NCBI RefSeq assembly: GCF_036237315.1
Contig: NZ_CP108356.1
Location: 124,001 to 188,000 of the forward strand
Reading direction: 5' to 3'
Source: Streptomyces sp. NBC_01351
GTDB lineage: Bacteria; Actinomycetota; Actinomycetes; Streptomycetales; Streptomycetaceae
Length of the DNA: 64,000 nucleotides
In this document: in pieces, positions 24,901 through 34,162 of the stretch
Numbering within the stretch: position 1 is the stretch's first letter
Layout: every line of letters begins with the position of its first letter
Made by a program: the position numbers and the translations under genes
The notes under the pieces: model-generated
Database searches by the model: none
Seen by the model: only the letters and a program-made list of their open reading frames with translations
Told to the model about the DNA's origin: nothing

Positions 24901-27900
24901 ACGAGCGGAACGTTGATGCATGTCAGGATGCCTGCCTGCCTGGCGAGCTCCGCATGTGTCGCATCCGGGTTGAGCCGTACCTTCTCGGCGTTCTGCAGCG
25001 CTTGCAGGAACGGGGTGTCCGCCTTCAGGTCACCATCGGTGTCGACCAGCTCGCCTGTGTCGAAAGCACCGTTGGCGAAGTTCAGCCAGGCGGCGAGGAG
25101 CTGACGGTCGAAGGCGCGCTTCGGGTTCAGCAGGGTGAGGAAGAGGGTGCTCGCCGCCTTCTGCTGTGTGGACACGTCGACGACCTCCGAGAAGACCGCG
25201 CTCGAATGCTCGACGATCCTCAGGTAGCAGTCGAGCCGCTCCTTGCCGAGCCCTGTGAGGTCCCCGGTCAGGTACTTGACGTACCAGACGTCGGCGAGGA
25301 GGGACAGCGGCGCATTGCCCTGGACGACGAGCGGTATCCCGTCGGATCCGGTGCCCCCGTCGTCATCACCTGCGGTGAAGGACAGGTTGTACAGGCACGG
25401 CTTGTCGTAAGTGTGTGCCTGTGTGTCCGTCACGTCGCGCGGCTGAACGCTCGGGCTGCGGTCCGGGTCGGCGTTCGGCGGGTTGACCAGCGAGGTGGTC
25501 GCGGTGTCCGGCGAACCGTCACCCCAGGCCCAGGTCATGGTCTCGTCATCGCTGCCGGGGTCGGTCACGCGCGCGGCGTACGTCCTCTGCTCCCCCGCAC
25601 GCACGACGAGGGTCTTTCCGCCGGCCAGCTGAACGGCCGCCGACTTGTCGATCGTGGCCGTCGGGTTGACGTTCGCGACGGTGATCTCGGCGTCGCGGCA
25701 GGTCGTGGTGTCGTCGTCGCTGCCGCACACCTTCACGGTGAAGGTGCCGTCGTCGCCGAAGACGACCTGCCTGCTGAACGTGAGGGTGGAGTCCGGCCGG
25801 TTGTTCTCCGACTGTCCCGGCAGGGGTACGGGCTTGCCGTCACCGGGATCGATGGTGGCGGTGAGCGGGTCGAGCCAGCCCGGGTCGGTGACCGTACCGC
25901 TGACCGTGAGCGTGCCGCCCTCTTCCCGGGGCCCAGCGACGGTGAAGGTGATCGCGGGCGCGACATTGGTGACGGTCACGGTCGCCGTGTCCGTGTCCGC
26001 GCCTGCCGCGTTGCCGACCCGCAGACCCACGGTGTACGTACCGTCCTGGCCGACGCGGTTGAACACCGGGTTGATGCCGGTGGCATCGTCGTAGGCTCCG
26101 TCGCCGTCGAAGTCCCAGGCGTACGACGAGCCTCCGCCGGGGCTGGTGCTGCCGCTCGCGTCGAGCCGTACGTCCGTGCCCTCCTTCGTGGAGTACGGTC
26201 CGCCCGCGTCGGCGGTGGGCCGGCAGCTCGCCGGGAAGTCGGTGGCCGGGTTGGCCTGGCCCTGGCTCGGCGAGGTGGCGCCCGCGCCCATGCCACGCCG
26301 GGCGAAGACGCCCCACAGCAGACACTGGTCGGCGCCGGCGTTGTCGGCTCGGTCGGCGGCGAGGATCCCGTCCCGGGCGTCCAGGAAGTCCGGCGTGGAC
26401 GGGGTCAGCTTCATGCCGTCGACCATCAGCTGCTCGTGGCGGCGCTTGCCTGCGGCGTAGCCGTGCGCGCCGATCAGCGCGCTGCGCATGTCCCACAGGG
26501 CGGTGGCCCAGATCTCGCCGTCGTTGTGCGACTCGCAACCCTCGTTGCACAGGTCTCCGTACGTGAGGTTGCTCTGGTCGTAGCGGACGCGCCGGATACC
26601 GGTGGGGCGGCCGTTGTCATACTCCGAGAAGAGCGGATCGTTGAAGTACGTCGTCGAGAGCGCGTCGCTCCAGCCCTCGCCCAGGGCGTCCGCCTGTTCG
26701 CCGCTGCCGAGGTCGCCGCCGCCGACCAGGCGGTTCGACAGGCCGTGCCCGTACTCGTGGATGACGGTCTCTCCGTCCATGGACTCGTGCACGTTCAGGA
26801 AGCCGTTGCCGTCGTACGTGCGCGATACGAACAGGCGCATCGTCGGGTTCGTGCCGTCCTGCGGGGTGGAGAAGTTGGCGTTGCAGCAGTCGTCCGGGTC
26901 CTGGCTGTTGCCCTGGTAGTCGACGTAGACGTCGACGCGGTCGCCGCCCGCTCCGCCGTTGCCGAAGTTGTCCTCCTGGAAGTTGCCGGAGGCCTCGTCG
27001 AAGCCGAGCTCGTACAGGAAGTCGTGCGCCCTGTTGACGTAGTAGAAGGCCTGGGTGACAACCGCGTCCCGGTCGGTGTTCATGTTCGTGCCGCCGCTGG
27101 AGCGGTACGCGTCGGTGAAGGTGTAGTTGAAGTGCTGGTAGCCCGGATCGCCCTGCGCCGAGGTCTGCGGCTGGTGGCCGAGCGACTCGGGCGCGTCGAG
27201 GTCCTGTGAGACCTCGGTGTTGTTCCCGCGGGTGGTCCTGCCGTCGACCCAGGACCGGCCGAGGCCGCTGAACGGCACGGTCTGCTGGTCCGAGACGTTG
27301 GGGTTCTGCCCGGTGTGGACGCGTCCCTCCGGGCCCTCGTTGTGCGTGAGGTCGCTGCGCAGGAGGATCGTGCCGCTCTTAGCGTCGACGACGGTGTCGT
27401 ACAGGTGCCCGTTCTCGGCGGTGAGTGTGGTCCGCCACGCGGGCCGGGCGGTGCCGTCGGCGAGCGGGAAGGTGACGCGCTCGGCGGTGACGGCTCCCGG
27501 CTCGTCCGTGCCGACGGCCCCGGCGGCCCGCTTCACGGCGGCGGCCTTGTCCAGTCCGGCCGCCTCTCGTGCATGAGCTCCCGGTACGAGGCTGCCGGTG
27601 GCTGTGACGACACGGCCGTCCTTGTCGACGGCGACCTGCAGCCGCGCGCCGTGCACGGGGACGCCCGCGTCGGTCTGGCCGATGAACACGTGCCGGACGC
27701 CGTTGTGCTTCGTACGGTACGTCTTGACGACCTCCAGCCCGTCGAGGTCTGCCGTGGAGAGTCCGTAGAGCTCGGCGTGCTCACCGACGTACGCGAGCGC
27801 GAGGGTCTGCGGGTCACCGCTCCTGGCGGCGCTCAGCGCCCCGTCCTTCCCGAGCGGCGACACCAGCCGGGGCGTCCCGTACCGCCCCCAGCGAACGGCG

Positions 27901-28154
27901 GCGCTGTCCAACTGCTGTGCCGCGCTCAACTGCCCGGCCTTCGGCGGGACACGCGTGTCCCCGCGGACATCGACGTTCGGATACGGGCGGTCCTTGGGCT
28001 CCTTGGCGGCCGGTCTGCCCTCCTGGCTTGCCCTATCGGCAGCCGTGGCAGTGGCCACCGGAACGACCGTCGTCGCGGGCAGCGCCAATAACACCGCCCC
28101 CAGGATGATTGCCCGAGTCCTTGCCCGGGCGCTGCGCGCTCGTGTGGACAGCAT
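24897..28154 (-). CDS. Secreted fungalysin (M36) metalloprotease with PKD repeats
   Basis: A 1085-residue secreted zinc protease. Signal peptide at 1-40 (Arg-rich start, AIILGAVLLALPATTVVPVA). A FTP-type propeptide covers about 60-265. The catalytic domain has HEYGH at about 465 and the third ligand in EGWSD at about 490, with DVYVDYQGNSQDPDD before it. After about 645 come two or three PKD/Ig-like repeats (first: PTADAGGPYSTKEGTDVRLD and YAWDFDGDG). The last 140 residues are an extra domain (LLADVWYVKYLTGDLTGLGK) of unknown use. GGGGAAGG precedes the ATG. An 839-residue frame on the opposite strand is a GC shadow. It likely degrades extracellular protein; it is co-translated with the lipoprotein. 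Confidence 0.92.
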   Translation of the reverse strand: MLSTRARSARARTRAIILGAVLLALPATTVVPVATATAADRASQEGRPAAKEPKDRPYPNVDVRGDTRVPPKAGQLSAAQQLDSAAVRWGRYGTPRLVSPLGKDGALSAARSGDPQTLALAYVGEHAELYGLSTADLDGLEVVKTYRTKHNGVRHVFIGQTDAGVPVHGARLQVAVDKDGRVVTATGSLVPGAHAREAAGLDKAAAVKRAAGAVGTDEPGAVTAERVTFPLADGTARPAWRTTLTAENGHLYDTVVDAKSGTILLRSDLTHNEGPEGRVHTGQNPNVSDQQTVPFSGLGRSWVDGRTTRGNNTEVSQDLDAPESLGHQPQTSAQGDPGYQHFNYTFTDAYRSSGGTNMNTDRDAVVTQAFYYVNRAHDFLYELGFDEASGNFQEDNFGNGGAGGDRVDVYVDYQGNSQDPDDCCNANFSTPQDGTNPTMRLFVSRTYDGNGFLNVHESMDGETVIHEYGHGLSNRLVGGGDLGSGEQADALGEGWSDALSTTYFNDPLFSEYDNGRPTGIRRVRYDQSNLTYGDLCNEGCESHNDGEIWATALWDMRSALIGAHGYAAGKRRHEQLMVDGMKLTPSTPDFLDARDGILAADRADNAGADQCLLWGVFARRGMGAGATSPSQGQANPATDFPASCRPTADAGGPYSTKEGTDVRLDASGSTSPGGGSSYAWDFDGDGAYDDATGINPVFNRVGQDGTYTVGLRVGNAAGADTDTATVTVTNVAPAITFTVAGPREEGGTLTVSGTVTDPGWLDPLTATIDPGDGKPVPLPGQSENNRPDSTLTFSRQVVFGDDGTFTVKVCGSDDDTTTCRDAEITVANVNPTATIDKSAAVQLAGGKTLVVRAGEQRTYAARVTDPGSDDETMTWAWGDGSPDTATTSLVNPPNADPDRSPSVQPRDVTDTQAHTYDKPCLYNLSFTAGDDDGGTGSDGIPLVVQGNAPLSLLADVWYVKYLTGDLTGLGKERLDCYLRIVEHSSAVFSEVVDVSTQQKAASTLFLTLLNPKRAFDRQLLAAWLNFANGAFDTGELVDTDGDLKADTPFLQALQNAEKVRLNPDATHAELARQAGILTCINVPLV

Positions 28155-28312
28155 CGCCTTCCCCGTTCCCCGTTACTCGATCCACTGGCAGTAAGCCCCG
28201 ACAACGGTAGGCGGACATGACAAACCAGAGGAAGGGCCCGACGGAGGCTGGCCGGATTTCGACTCGGACGCGAATTCGACCACGGGTCGTGTTGCCGTAA
28301 GGCTTGGCGCTC

Positions 28313-28330
28313 CCCTCCCTGGAGGGAGGG
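28313..28330. other. GC hairpin
   Basis: CCCTCCC and GGGAGGG with loop TGGA, then TTTA. It lies 160 bases upstream of the protease start and beside a methyltransferase relic, so it may be the old terminator of a lost plus-strand gene or of nothing present. Confidence 0.4.
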
Positions 28331-28470
28331 TTTATGCCGAAGTGGCCCTGAGATCCTGGGAGTACCCAGGGCCTCGCACGTGACCACGTTCCCCCGGCCG
28401 TGGCAGGCCAGTACTACCGGATGTGCCATCGGCTCGAGCCGACCCGGCTCGGGGTCTCCAGCCGGCCGCT

Positions 28471-28548
28471 GCCGAGCATCCAGGTGTAGTGCGCGGCGAG
28501 CATCTGGCCGTAGTGCTCAGAGGGCGTGGTCGCGGATGTGGTGTCCTT
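28471..28548 (-). pseudogene. SAM methyltransferase N-terminal fragment
   Basis: Twenty-six codons read KDTTSATTPSEHYGQMLAAH then YTWMLG. This is the usual opening of a large group of actinomycete class I SAM-dependent methyltransferases (EHYGxMxAxHYTWMLGG), directly before the Gly-rich motif, which is absent. The rest of the gene is lost. Confidence 0.5.
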
Positions 28549-28591
28549 TAGCCGGTGGGCGGGTTGTGTGCGGCGACTCGGTAAGAGGCCG

Positions 28592-29851
28592 CTACAGGGA
28601 GTCCAGGTCCACGGCATCCGCCATCGCCCGGTACCCGGCGTCGTTGGGGTGGAGGCCGTCCCCGCTGGCGTACGCGGGGAGGAGTTGCCCGGGGTTCAGC
28701 GGGTCGGCGAGGACGCGGTCGAAGTCCACGACGGCGTCGTACGCGCCGCTGGTGCGGATCCACTGGTTGAGCGCGGCGCGGGTCTCGGCGGGAGTCCCGC
28801 TCTCCAGGCCCTTGCCGGGCGGGAGCGTCGCGCCGATGACAGTGATCCCCCGGGCGCGGGCCGCGCGGATCAGCGCGCGGTGCCCCTCGATCAACTCGGC
28901 TGCCGTCACCCGCCGGTTCGTGGTGGTGCAGGGGTTCGCGGCGGTCTCGCCCATGAGGATGTCGTTGGTGCCCTCCAGCACTATTACGGTGCCCACGCGG
29001 ATCTGGTCGAGGACATCGTGCCGGAACCGGGTGGTGGCCTTCTCTCCGAAGCACGCGGAGTCGCTCAGCACTCGGTTGCCGCCGATGCCCGCGTTGAGGA
29101 CCGGGCGCTGCCGTCCCTCGGCCGACAGCCGTCGGGAGAGCTGGTCGGGATAGCGTTTGTCGGCTCCGGGGGTCGAGGCTGCCCCGTCGGTGAGGGAGTC
29201 ACCGAAGGCGACGACCGCGTCCCGCCGCCCTCCTGCCGGTTTCCCGGCCACGTCCACGCCTTCGAGGAAGTACCAGGACGAGCTCTCCTGCGCGAACGCG
29301 TCCGCGCTCACATCCGCGCGGTGGTCGCCTTCGGCGCGGTACGCGGTCTCCATCGCCACGTTGTGGAAGGTGGCCGGACCCGAGGGACCCTTGAAGAACA
29401 GGGTGACGGCGAGCCGGTCGCCCGCCTTCACCGGCAGCCGGACCGGGTCGCTGGCCGGCCGGTCCCCGGGCCGAATCGATGGGGAGACGGATCCGCCGAA
29501 GGTCAGCGCGCGGACGGTCTCGGGTCGGACGGCGGCGCCCCCGGCAGATATGCCGACGGTGGCGCCGGTCAGCTGGAGCGGGGTCGTGCCGAAGGCGTGG
29601 GACAGGCGTACGCGCAGGTCGGAGCCGTCCGCGCCGACACGTACGGTCTGCCGTACGGTCTGGTCGTCAAAGCCCGCCTCCGCCCACGTCGGGTACCAGC
29701 TCTGTGAGGGACGTTGCACGGCCGTGGCCCAGCCGGCGGTCCAGCGGTGCGCTCCCGAGGGGGCGGTGGCCGTGTGCGCGGGGGCTGACGCGGCGATCAG
29801 GAAAGTCGCCACGGCGGCGGCAGTCAGGGGCAGTCGGGGAAGGGCATGCAT
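28592..29851 (-). CDS. Secreted SGNH/GDSL hydrolase
   Basis: A 419-residue secreted esterase. Residues 1-27 are a signal peptide. An N-terminal beta domain (about 35-200) precedes the SGNH core: VVAFGDSLTDGAAS (block I, Ser near 217-219), LNAGIGGNRVL (Gly block), VLEGTNDILM (Asn block), and GDGLHPNDAGYRAMAD near the end with catalytic Asp and His. All four blocks are intact, so it should be active on ester bonds of carbohydrates or lipids. It is separate from the DoxX gene upstream (159-base gap). Confidence 0.9.
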   Translation of the reverse strand: MHALPRLPLTAAAVATFLIAASAPAHTATAPSGAHRWTAGWATAVQRPSQSWYPTWAEAGFDDQTVRQTVRVGADGSDLRVRLSHAFGTTPLQLTGATVGISAGGAAVRPETVRALTFGGSVSPSIRPGDRPASDPVRLPVKAGDRLAVTLFFKGPSGPATFHNVAMETAYRAEGDHRADVSADAFAQESSSWYFLEGVDVAGKPAGGRRDAVVAFGDSLTDGAASTPGADKRYPDQLSRRLSAEGRQRPVLNAGIGGNRVLSDSACFGEKATTRFRHDVLDQIRVGTVIVLEGTNDILMGETAANPCTTTNRRVTAAELIEGHRALIRAARARGITVIGATLPPGKGLESGTPAETRAALNQWIRTSGAYDAVVDFDRVLADPLNPGQLLPAYASGDGLHPNDAGYRAMADAVDLDSL

Positions 29852-30010
29852 CGTGGGCTCTTTCGGATGTTGATGACCGGTGAGGGCGCATGGGGAACAC
29901 GGCGGGCCGGTGAGTCGTGGGGCGGTTCATGCAGCCGCGCGTTCGGCGAGGCGGTTCTCCCCCGTCCGACGCCCCCGTATCGGCTCGGTTCGAGCAGTGT
30001 CGCCCGGGTG

Positions 30011-30355
30011 TCAGGCAGTGAGTCCCAGGGCGAGGGTGGCCGTGACCGGAGCCAGGTAGAGCAGGGGGAACGCGACGGTCTTGTACGAGCGGGCGCGCAG
30101 CACGGTGACAACCGCGCCGAGGAAGTAGAGGACCAGGCCGGCTGCGGCCAACACCCCGATCACGGGTACCGCCAGCCCGATCAGCAGGCCGGCCGCGCCG
30201 GCGATCTTGGCCACCCCGAGCGGGGCCCACCAGGACCGGGGCACCCCGTACTGGACGAGGGGTTCCACGACGAACTGGGCTCTGCGCAGCAGGGACAGGC
30301 CGGAGAAGCCGACCCAGGCAGCGGTCAGGACGGTGACGACGACGGTGGCGGACAT
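30011..30355 (-). CDS. DoxX-like membrane protein
   Basis: A 114-residue protein with four membrane segments, MSATVVVTVLTAAWVGFSGL to PVTATLALGLTA. FVVEPLVQYGVPRSWWAPLG and VAKIAGAAGLLIGL match the first-loop and second-segment pattern of DoxX/DoxD-like proteins. The ATG at 30355 has GGAG 10 bases ahead. The much longer frame upstream is an artefact. It lies 46 bases after the hemerythrin relic in the same direction and so was probably in one operon with it. DoxX proteins are linked to redox or thiol stress; that use here is inference. Confidence 0.85.
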   Translation of the reverse strand: MSATVVVTVLTAAWVGFSGLSLLRRAQFVVEPLVQYGVPRSWWAPLGVAKIAGAAGLLIGLAVPVIGVLAAAGLVLYFLGAVVTVLRARSYKTVAFPLLYLAPVTATLALGLTA

Positions 30356-30401
30356 ACGGGTACTCCAAGGTGTTCGGTGGGTGCGAGGGGTGTGCGCGGC
30401 T

Positions 30402-31060
30402 TCAGGCCGATACCGGCGTGTGCCATCGGGCGAGCGCGGCGTAAGCGGGCTGCCAGTACTGCTCGTACGCGCGACGTGTGGGCGTGGGCAGGGGCGTGAG
30501 CATTGCCGTGGTCGTCCACGGGTCGGCTCCGTCGAGGAGCCAGGGCAGGATCTCGGCCGCGTCCGCTTCGATCCACTGGGCGTGCACTCGGTCGAAGCGA
30601 GTCCATTGGTCGGGTGTGAGGACCTCCTGGGCCAGCGGGAGGGCGGCCGCCTCTTCGTGGTGGAGGTGTCCACCGAGGCCTGTCACGAAGGAGTCGACAA
30701 GGTCGCCGACCAGGTCCGGGCCGCCGCCCGAGCAAGTCCGAGCAGCGGCAGTCGCATCGTCGACAGCCCGGACGAGCGGGTCGAGGGCGGTGTGCTCGGC
30801 TTCCATCGCCTCAAGCAGGGCGAGATCGCCGGACCGGCCCGCGAGGGCATCGCGCAGGACCGGCCACAACGCCTCGTCCTCGGCCGAGTGATGGGCGTGC
30901 AGCGCCTTCTTCAGCAGGCCCAGCCCTGTGACCGGGTGGGGGCGTCGCAAGGATCGCGACCGGGTCGGCTGGCGGCTCGTGCGAGATGCCGCAGTTCGCG
31001 CCGGAGCGCGTCGTGCATCGCGTACATCGCCGTCAGGTCGTGGATCGCCGTGCCGTTCAT
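30402..31060 (-). pseudogene. Hemerythrin-domain protein, frameshifted
   Basis: The start MNGTAIHDLTAMYAMHDALR runs in one frame to SQGWAC and a stop near 30911; the remainder continues in another frame: TGLGLLKKALHAHHSAEDEA, HTALDPLVRAVDD, GGHLHHEEAAALPLAQEVL. Metal-binding His/Glu residues of the four-helix bundle (H16, HHSAE, E-H, HLHHEE) are all visible once the shift near 30925-30950 is repaired. Either a real disrupted gene or a sequencing error. GGAGGG stands 10 bases before the start. Family role: binding O2 or NO with a di-iron site. Confidence 0.72.
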
Positions 31061-31224
31061 CGTTGCTCTTCCCTCCTGGATCGTCCCGCCAGGGCGTCTT
31101 CCGGCGGCTTCCAGGCTCACGTAGACCGGTCGTCCCGATCAAGATCGGATCGCTTATGGTCCGATCACCTCCGGGTTATCGATCGCGCACCGGCCAGGAG
31201 AGACGAGCAGGGGCGTGAGAAACG

Positions 31225-31356
31225 GTGGAAATACGCGACATCCAGATCTTCCTGGCCATAACCGAGGAAGTGCACTTCGGACGCACCGCGGTCCGGCTAC
31301 AGGTACCCCAACAGAAGATTCGAAGGTCAAATAGATGCCGAAGGGTCAGAAGGTAG
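31225..31356 (+). pseudogene. LysR-type regulator stub
   Basis: GTG start, then VEIRDIQIFLAITEEVHFGR and TAVRLQVPQQKIR before the frame turns nonsensical and stops at 31354-31356. It matches the first 34 residues of a LysR winged helix (compare LRDIEIFLVLAEELHFSRTA in the gene at 23170). The recognition helix and all of the effector domain are gone. It faces away from the hemerythrin/DoxX pair, the normal arrangement for a LysR gene and its target. Confidence 0.75.
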
Positions 31357-31500
31357 GTTCAGGTGCACTCCAGACATCGCTTTCAGATCCGAAAGAGGGT
31401 GGCGTGTGCATTTTGTGCGCAGCGTGCTCTTCCCGCGCTGTCAAGTCACGAACTCCCGCGTCATGACGTGCCCCCCGGCCTTCCCGGTTACTGGAGAACC

Positions 31501-31521
31501 CCCTCACGAAGACCGTGAGGG
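31501..31521 (+). other. Hairpin upstream of TDO-like gene
   Basis: CCCTCACG and CGTGAGGG with loop AAGAC, 28 bases before the ATG at 31549. In that position it could be a leader hairpin controlling initiation, or the terminator of the lost LysR gene. Confidence 0.5.
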
Positions 31522-31548
31522 CGGGCGGACACGAGGAGGCATAGAGCG

Positions 31549-32760
31549 ATGGATGAGGAACGGCGTACCCGAGGGGACGGAATCCACCTGGCCCGGCTGG
31601 TCACGGAACAGGTACAGCGAACCGGGAAGCACTTCCTTCCGCAGCCCTTCCTGAACCGGCTGAGCGGGATCCGGTCCGACCGGGCCACGGAGGAGCTGCC
31701 CTTCCTCCGCGCGTTCCTCAACTGCCTGCTCGATAAGCACGACGGGCACTTCTGGAACCGGACCTACCTTTCGCTGCCCCTGCTCGAGCTGATCGTGGAC
31801 GACTCCAACCACGCGCTGGGTCCGAACGAACTAGCGACGCTGCTCATATGCGACGTCCTGCGCTTCGAGACGCGGGCGGCTGCCGGGGCGTCCGGACCGG
31901 TGGATCGGGACCCTCCCGAGGAGGCGATCCTGCGCAGGCGGCTGCGCCACGCCATGCGGTTCGTCTCGGACGACCTCGTGGGAGCGGGCGCCGACGAGGT
32001 GGCCGACCTCCTGCCCGGGCCCCCGGCGACGGATGCCGGCCGCTGGTTCGACGTGACGGTCCAGCCCGTGTACGTGCTGCACGACGAGTACTTCTTCATC
32101 CGGGCGCTCCAGGCGCACGAGATGCTCTTCACGGCGATCGTGGCGGACGTACGGGCGGCGATCGCGGCCCTGCGTGACGGCAGCGCGGAAGCGGGGGCGG
32201 GGCACGTGGACCGTGCCGCCGGCCTGTTCGACCGGGCTTCGACGCTGTTCCGGATGGTCGCCACGATGCGCCCTGCGCACTTCTCGGCGTTCCGGCAGTT
32301 CACCCAGGGCGCCAGTGCCATCCAGTCCGAGCAGTACAAGCGGTTCGAGATCCTCTGTGGTATCCCGCCTGCAGAGCGCTTGCGGTCAGCGCCCTTCACC
32401 AGCGTCCCCGCCGTACGGGCCGAGGCGGTGGAGTCCAGCCACGACACCGTGGTGCGCGCGTACGTCGATCTCCGCCGCCGGACGCGTATCAGGGAGGCGG
32501 AGCGGAACCTCCTCCATGCCTCGCTGGGCCGGCTGGAAGCCAGGCACCAGCGCTGGAAGGCCGCCCACCGAAGCCTCGCCGCGCGCATGCTCGGGGACGC
32601 ACGCGGGTCTGGGCACACCGAAGGCGTCCCCTACCTGACCCAGTGCCTGGCCAACCGGCTCTTCTGGCAGCTCGGTGACCGGAACACCGCTGATGGCTCC
32701 GCCTGCCCCCACACGACCGGAACGGCATCGCCGCCGCACCGGGAACCGACAGGTTTTTGA
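31549..32760 (+). CDS. Tryptophan 2,3-dioxygenase-superfamily protein
   Basis: A 403-residue helical heme-protein candidate. LHDEYFFIRALQAHEMLFTA (177-196) matches the distal-side HDExxFIxxHQxxExxF helix of TDO, AFRQFTQGASAIQSEQYKRF (247-266) the substrate-side FRxxL-SGFQSxQ block with R249, and WKAAHRSLAARMLGDARGSG (336-355) the proximal His and Gly-rich loop (H340). The loop is GSGHTEG instead of GTGGSSG, and the N-terminal 170 residues have no match in ordinary TDO. It may oxidise tryptophan-like indoles, or be a specialised relative such as PrnB or MarE. The last about 35 residues are low complexity. No kynurenine pathway gene is next to it. Confidence 0.78.
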   Translation: MDEERRTRGDGIHLARLVTEQVQRTGKHFLPQPFLNRLSGIRSDRATEELPFLRAFLNCLLDKHDGHFWNRTYLSLPLLELIVDDSNHALGPNELATLLICDVLRFETRAAAGASGPVDRDPPEEAILRRRLRHAMRFVSDDLVGAGADEVADLLPGPPATDAGRWFDVTVQPVYVLHDEYFFIRALQAHEMLFTAIVADVRAAIAALRDGSAEAGAGHVDRAAGLFDRASTLFRMVATMRPAHFSAFRQFTQGASAIQSEQYKRFEILCGIPPAERLRSAPFTSVPAVRAEAVESSHDTVVRAYVDLRRRTRIREAERNLLHASLGRLEARHQRWKAAHRSLAARMLGDARGSGHTEGVPYLTQCLANRLFWQLGDRNTADGSACPHTTGTASPPHREPTGF

Positions 32761-32831
32761 TCACCGGCAAACTCTGGCCGAACAGGTTCCAACTCCGCCG
32801 AAAATCCGAACTCGCCGTGGGGCAATGATGT

Positions 32832-33479
32832 TCAGTCGCCAACGGCGAGATGGACACCGAAGCCGGCGATGACCGCGCCGCTGATGCGGTCGAGGATTCG
32901 GCGTGCCGAGGGACGCCGAAGCCTGTCGCGGAGCGCCCGGGCGAATGCGATCAGTACGCCCGACCAGAGCAATCCCAGCAGGATGTGCATGCCCGCCAGC
33001 AGGGTGCCGGTCGTGACGTGCGGGGCGCCGGCCGGAATGAATTGCGGCAGGACAGCCATGTAGAAGGCGCCCACCTTGGGGTTGAGCAGGTTCGTAAGAG
33101 CGCCCCGACGCCAGCCGCTCCCGAAGCTGCCATCGGCATCCGGCTCGTGCGCAGCGTCGGCCTGGGTGAGATCCACCCGAGCCCGCCGACGCAGGGTCGA
33201 TACCAGGATCCGGCTTCCCATCCACACCAGATACACGGCCCCTGCCCAACGGAGCATCGTGTAGGCGAGGTGGGAGGCGGTCAGCACGGCGGTGATGCCG
33301 AGCGAACTGAGCACCCCCCAGGCGAGGGTGCCCGTCTGGATGCCGAGGACGACGCCCCAGGCGCAACTGCGGTGACCCAGTGCTGCGGTGCGCAGGATGA
33401 GGGCGGTGTCGAGGCCGGGTGTGAGGGTGAGGAGTCCCACGATCAGCGCGAAGGACCCCAGAGCGGAGGCAGTGATCAT
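32832..33479 (-). CDS. LysE/RhtB-family exporter
   Basis: A 215-residue membrane protein with six segments. LTLTPGLDTALILRTAALGH (17-36) is the family opening, followed by GIQTGTLAWGVLSSLGI, AVYLVWMGSRIL and GALTNLLNPKVGAFYMAVLP, the conserved NPK block. These proteins export amino acids or small metabolites. The ATG at 33479 is taken as the start; a TTG ten codons upstream (33509) has a better site (GGGAA) and is a real alternative. It is convergent with the TDO-like gene and may export related compounds. Confidence 0.87.
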   Translation of the reverse strand: MITASALGSFALIVGLLTLTPGLDTALILRTAALGHRSCAWGVVLGIQTGTLAWGVLSSLGITAVLTASHLAYTMLRWAGAVYLVWMGSRILVSTLRRRARVDLTQADAAHEPDADGSFGSGWRRGALTNLLNPKVGAFYMAVLPQFIPAGAPHVTTGTLLAGMHILLGLLWSGVLIAFARALRDRLRRPSARRILDRISGAVIAGFGVHLAVGD

Positions 33480-33509
33480 GAGTGGCCACTGTAACGCCAG
33501 AGTAGCCAA

Positions 33510-34162
33510 CTTCCCATTCCCTGCCCGGAATCGGGCAGGAAAGCTCTTGCGGCCTCAACTGAATGACGTACACCAAAGGACCGGTCGAGTGCATATGGCG
33601 ACATCCGATCAACTCGCCGAGAGGCAAACGCCTCCAGCAATCCGATGTTGCCCCCGGCCTCGTCGGCGACCCGCCTGTTCGCGGTGCGCGACCGCAGCCG
33701 CAAATCCGACTTGGAGGTCCTGACAAAGGCCCACCGGTGGACTCCGAGTCCGGATCCGCGCGGGACCCCGCGGCGGGCGATCACCGACGACGCCGCCCAG
33801 GGCCCCGGCAGCGACGGGCGTACGGGGGCGAGGCAGACGACCGGCCTGCGTGCGAAGCGTCTGGAAAAGCCGGGCATGGTCTGGTCGCCGGCCGACAAGC
33901 CCCGGCCGCGGCCCGTGTCTACTACGCGCAGCACTGGACCCTGCGCTGCCCCCGCACGGCCACCGCCATGGACCGGCCGGTACGCACACCCTCACCCGCC
34001 AGATGGCGATCAGTGAGACGGTCAGGACCGGATCTCGTCGCTCGCGGTGGGTTGGGGCGCGAGGAAGCGCTCACGTCCGGATCCTCCAGCACCGTGGTGA
34101 TGACACCGCGGCCGGTCGTAACTCGCGGCGCGGCACTGTGGTGTGGGGCTATTCTGCCTGCC
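33510..34162. other. Gene-free stretch
   Basis: About 650 bases. Open frames here are GC artefacts or unrecognisable decayed sequence; one plus-strand piece (VRDRSRKSDLEVLTKAHRW near 33688) looks coding but is too short to assign. Confidence 0.4.

Noticed and set aside
24690..27209. 839-codon open frame on the plus strand
   Set aside because: It lies opposite the M36 protease, whose motifs and domains are complete; composition is that of a GC-driven shadow and there is no domain or ribosome site.
28313..28330. Terminator of the M36 protease
   Set aside because: It lies upstream of that gene's start, and the T-run is only TTTA.
33563..34162. Extension of the DUF2785 frame upstream
   Set aside because: The 200 upstream codons have no family similarity and unlikely composition; GTG at 34163 fits the domain start.
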